A program made the position numbers and the translations under genes. Positions 13,168-13,239 of a stretch of DNA of 13,239 nucleotides are shown here, piece by piece; positions within the stretch are counted from its first letter, which is position 1, and each line of letters starts with the position of its first letter. Source of the stretch: Chloroflexi bacterium RBG_13_51_18. GTDB taxonomy: Bacteria; Chloroflexota; Dehalococcoidia; Dehalococcoidales; RBG-16-60-22. The stretch is taken from positions 1-13,239 of the forward strand of contig MGMR01000005.1 in assembly GCA_001796495.1 (NCBI GenBank), read 5' to 3'. The notes below the pieces were generated by a model, which ran no database searches, was not told the origin of the DNA, and worked only from the letters and a program-made list of their open reading frames with translations.

Positions 13168-13239
13168 AGGCTTATCACTCTTTCTCTCTCAACTGCGGGA
13201 AGAGTATCACCTCTCTGATAGACTGCTGGTTAGTCAGCA

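Noticed and set aside
13168..13239. T-box-like or other regulatory leader upstream of serS
   Set aside because: A short TGCTG/CAGCA hairpin (13224-13239) is present, but the T-box core and a terminator are not recognisable and the region is cut by the window edge.

Overview
The window looks like a bacterial chromosome segment of moderate GC content. DnaX, YbaB, RecR, RecO and SerS are all bacterial types. The combination of CetZ-like tubulin homologues, frequent GTG/TTG starts and this housekeeping set makes me suspect Chloroflexota, possibly Dehalococcoidia. That placement is inference from memory and was not tested.

Region 1 (1-1469, + strand) holds the C-terminal two thirds of a glyceraldehyde-3-phosphate dehydrogenase (gap) cut by the window edge. 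It overlaps by one base a predicted HETGH zinc metallopeptidase of unknown substrate.

Region 2 (about 1497-7140) is the unusual part. Two paralogous tubulin/FtsZ-superfamily GTPases (1556-2731 and 5916-7088, both +) flank two genes on the opposite strand. The GTPases are closest, by motif recall, to the CetZ group known mainly from archaea. The flanked genes encode long alanine/glutamate-rich helical proteins: a 160-residue protein with eleven uninterrupted 11-residue repeats, and a 719-residue protein with about twenty 25-residue repeats and a very acidic tail. All four genes have good sigma70-type promoters. Both GTPases end in KDIPSLL, which resembles the C-terminal partner-binding peptide of FtsZ (DIPxFL). 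I propose that the four genes form a cytoskeletal module: GTP-dependent filaments plus helical scaffold, cross-linking or membrane-associating partners. This rests on proximity and sequence type, not on experiment.

Region 3 (7188-9779, +) is a compact replication/recombination operon, dnaX-ybaB-recR. It starts from a promoter that would give an almost leaderless dnaX mRNA. dnaX carries an in-frame A AAA AAG heptamer in the linker after domain III, with a -1 frame stop four codons later. This is the arrangement that makes the gamma subunit in Escherichia coli.

Region 4 (9794-11914, +) has its own promoter and encodes a SAM-dependent methyltransferase, a HAD-family hydrolase and RecO. RecR and RecO act together in RecFOR gap repair, so regions 3 and 4 supply two parts of that pathway.

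Region 5 (11929-13167, - strand) is seryl-tRNA synthetase (serS), converging on recO with 14 bp between them. No tRNA, rRNA, insertion sequence, prophage or CRISPR array is visible, and no gene-free stretch exceeds 300 bp.
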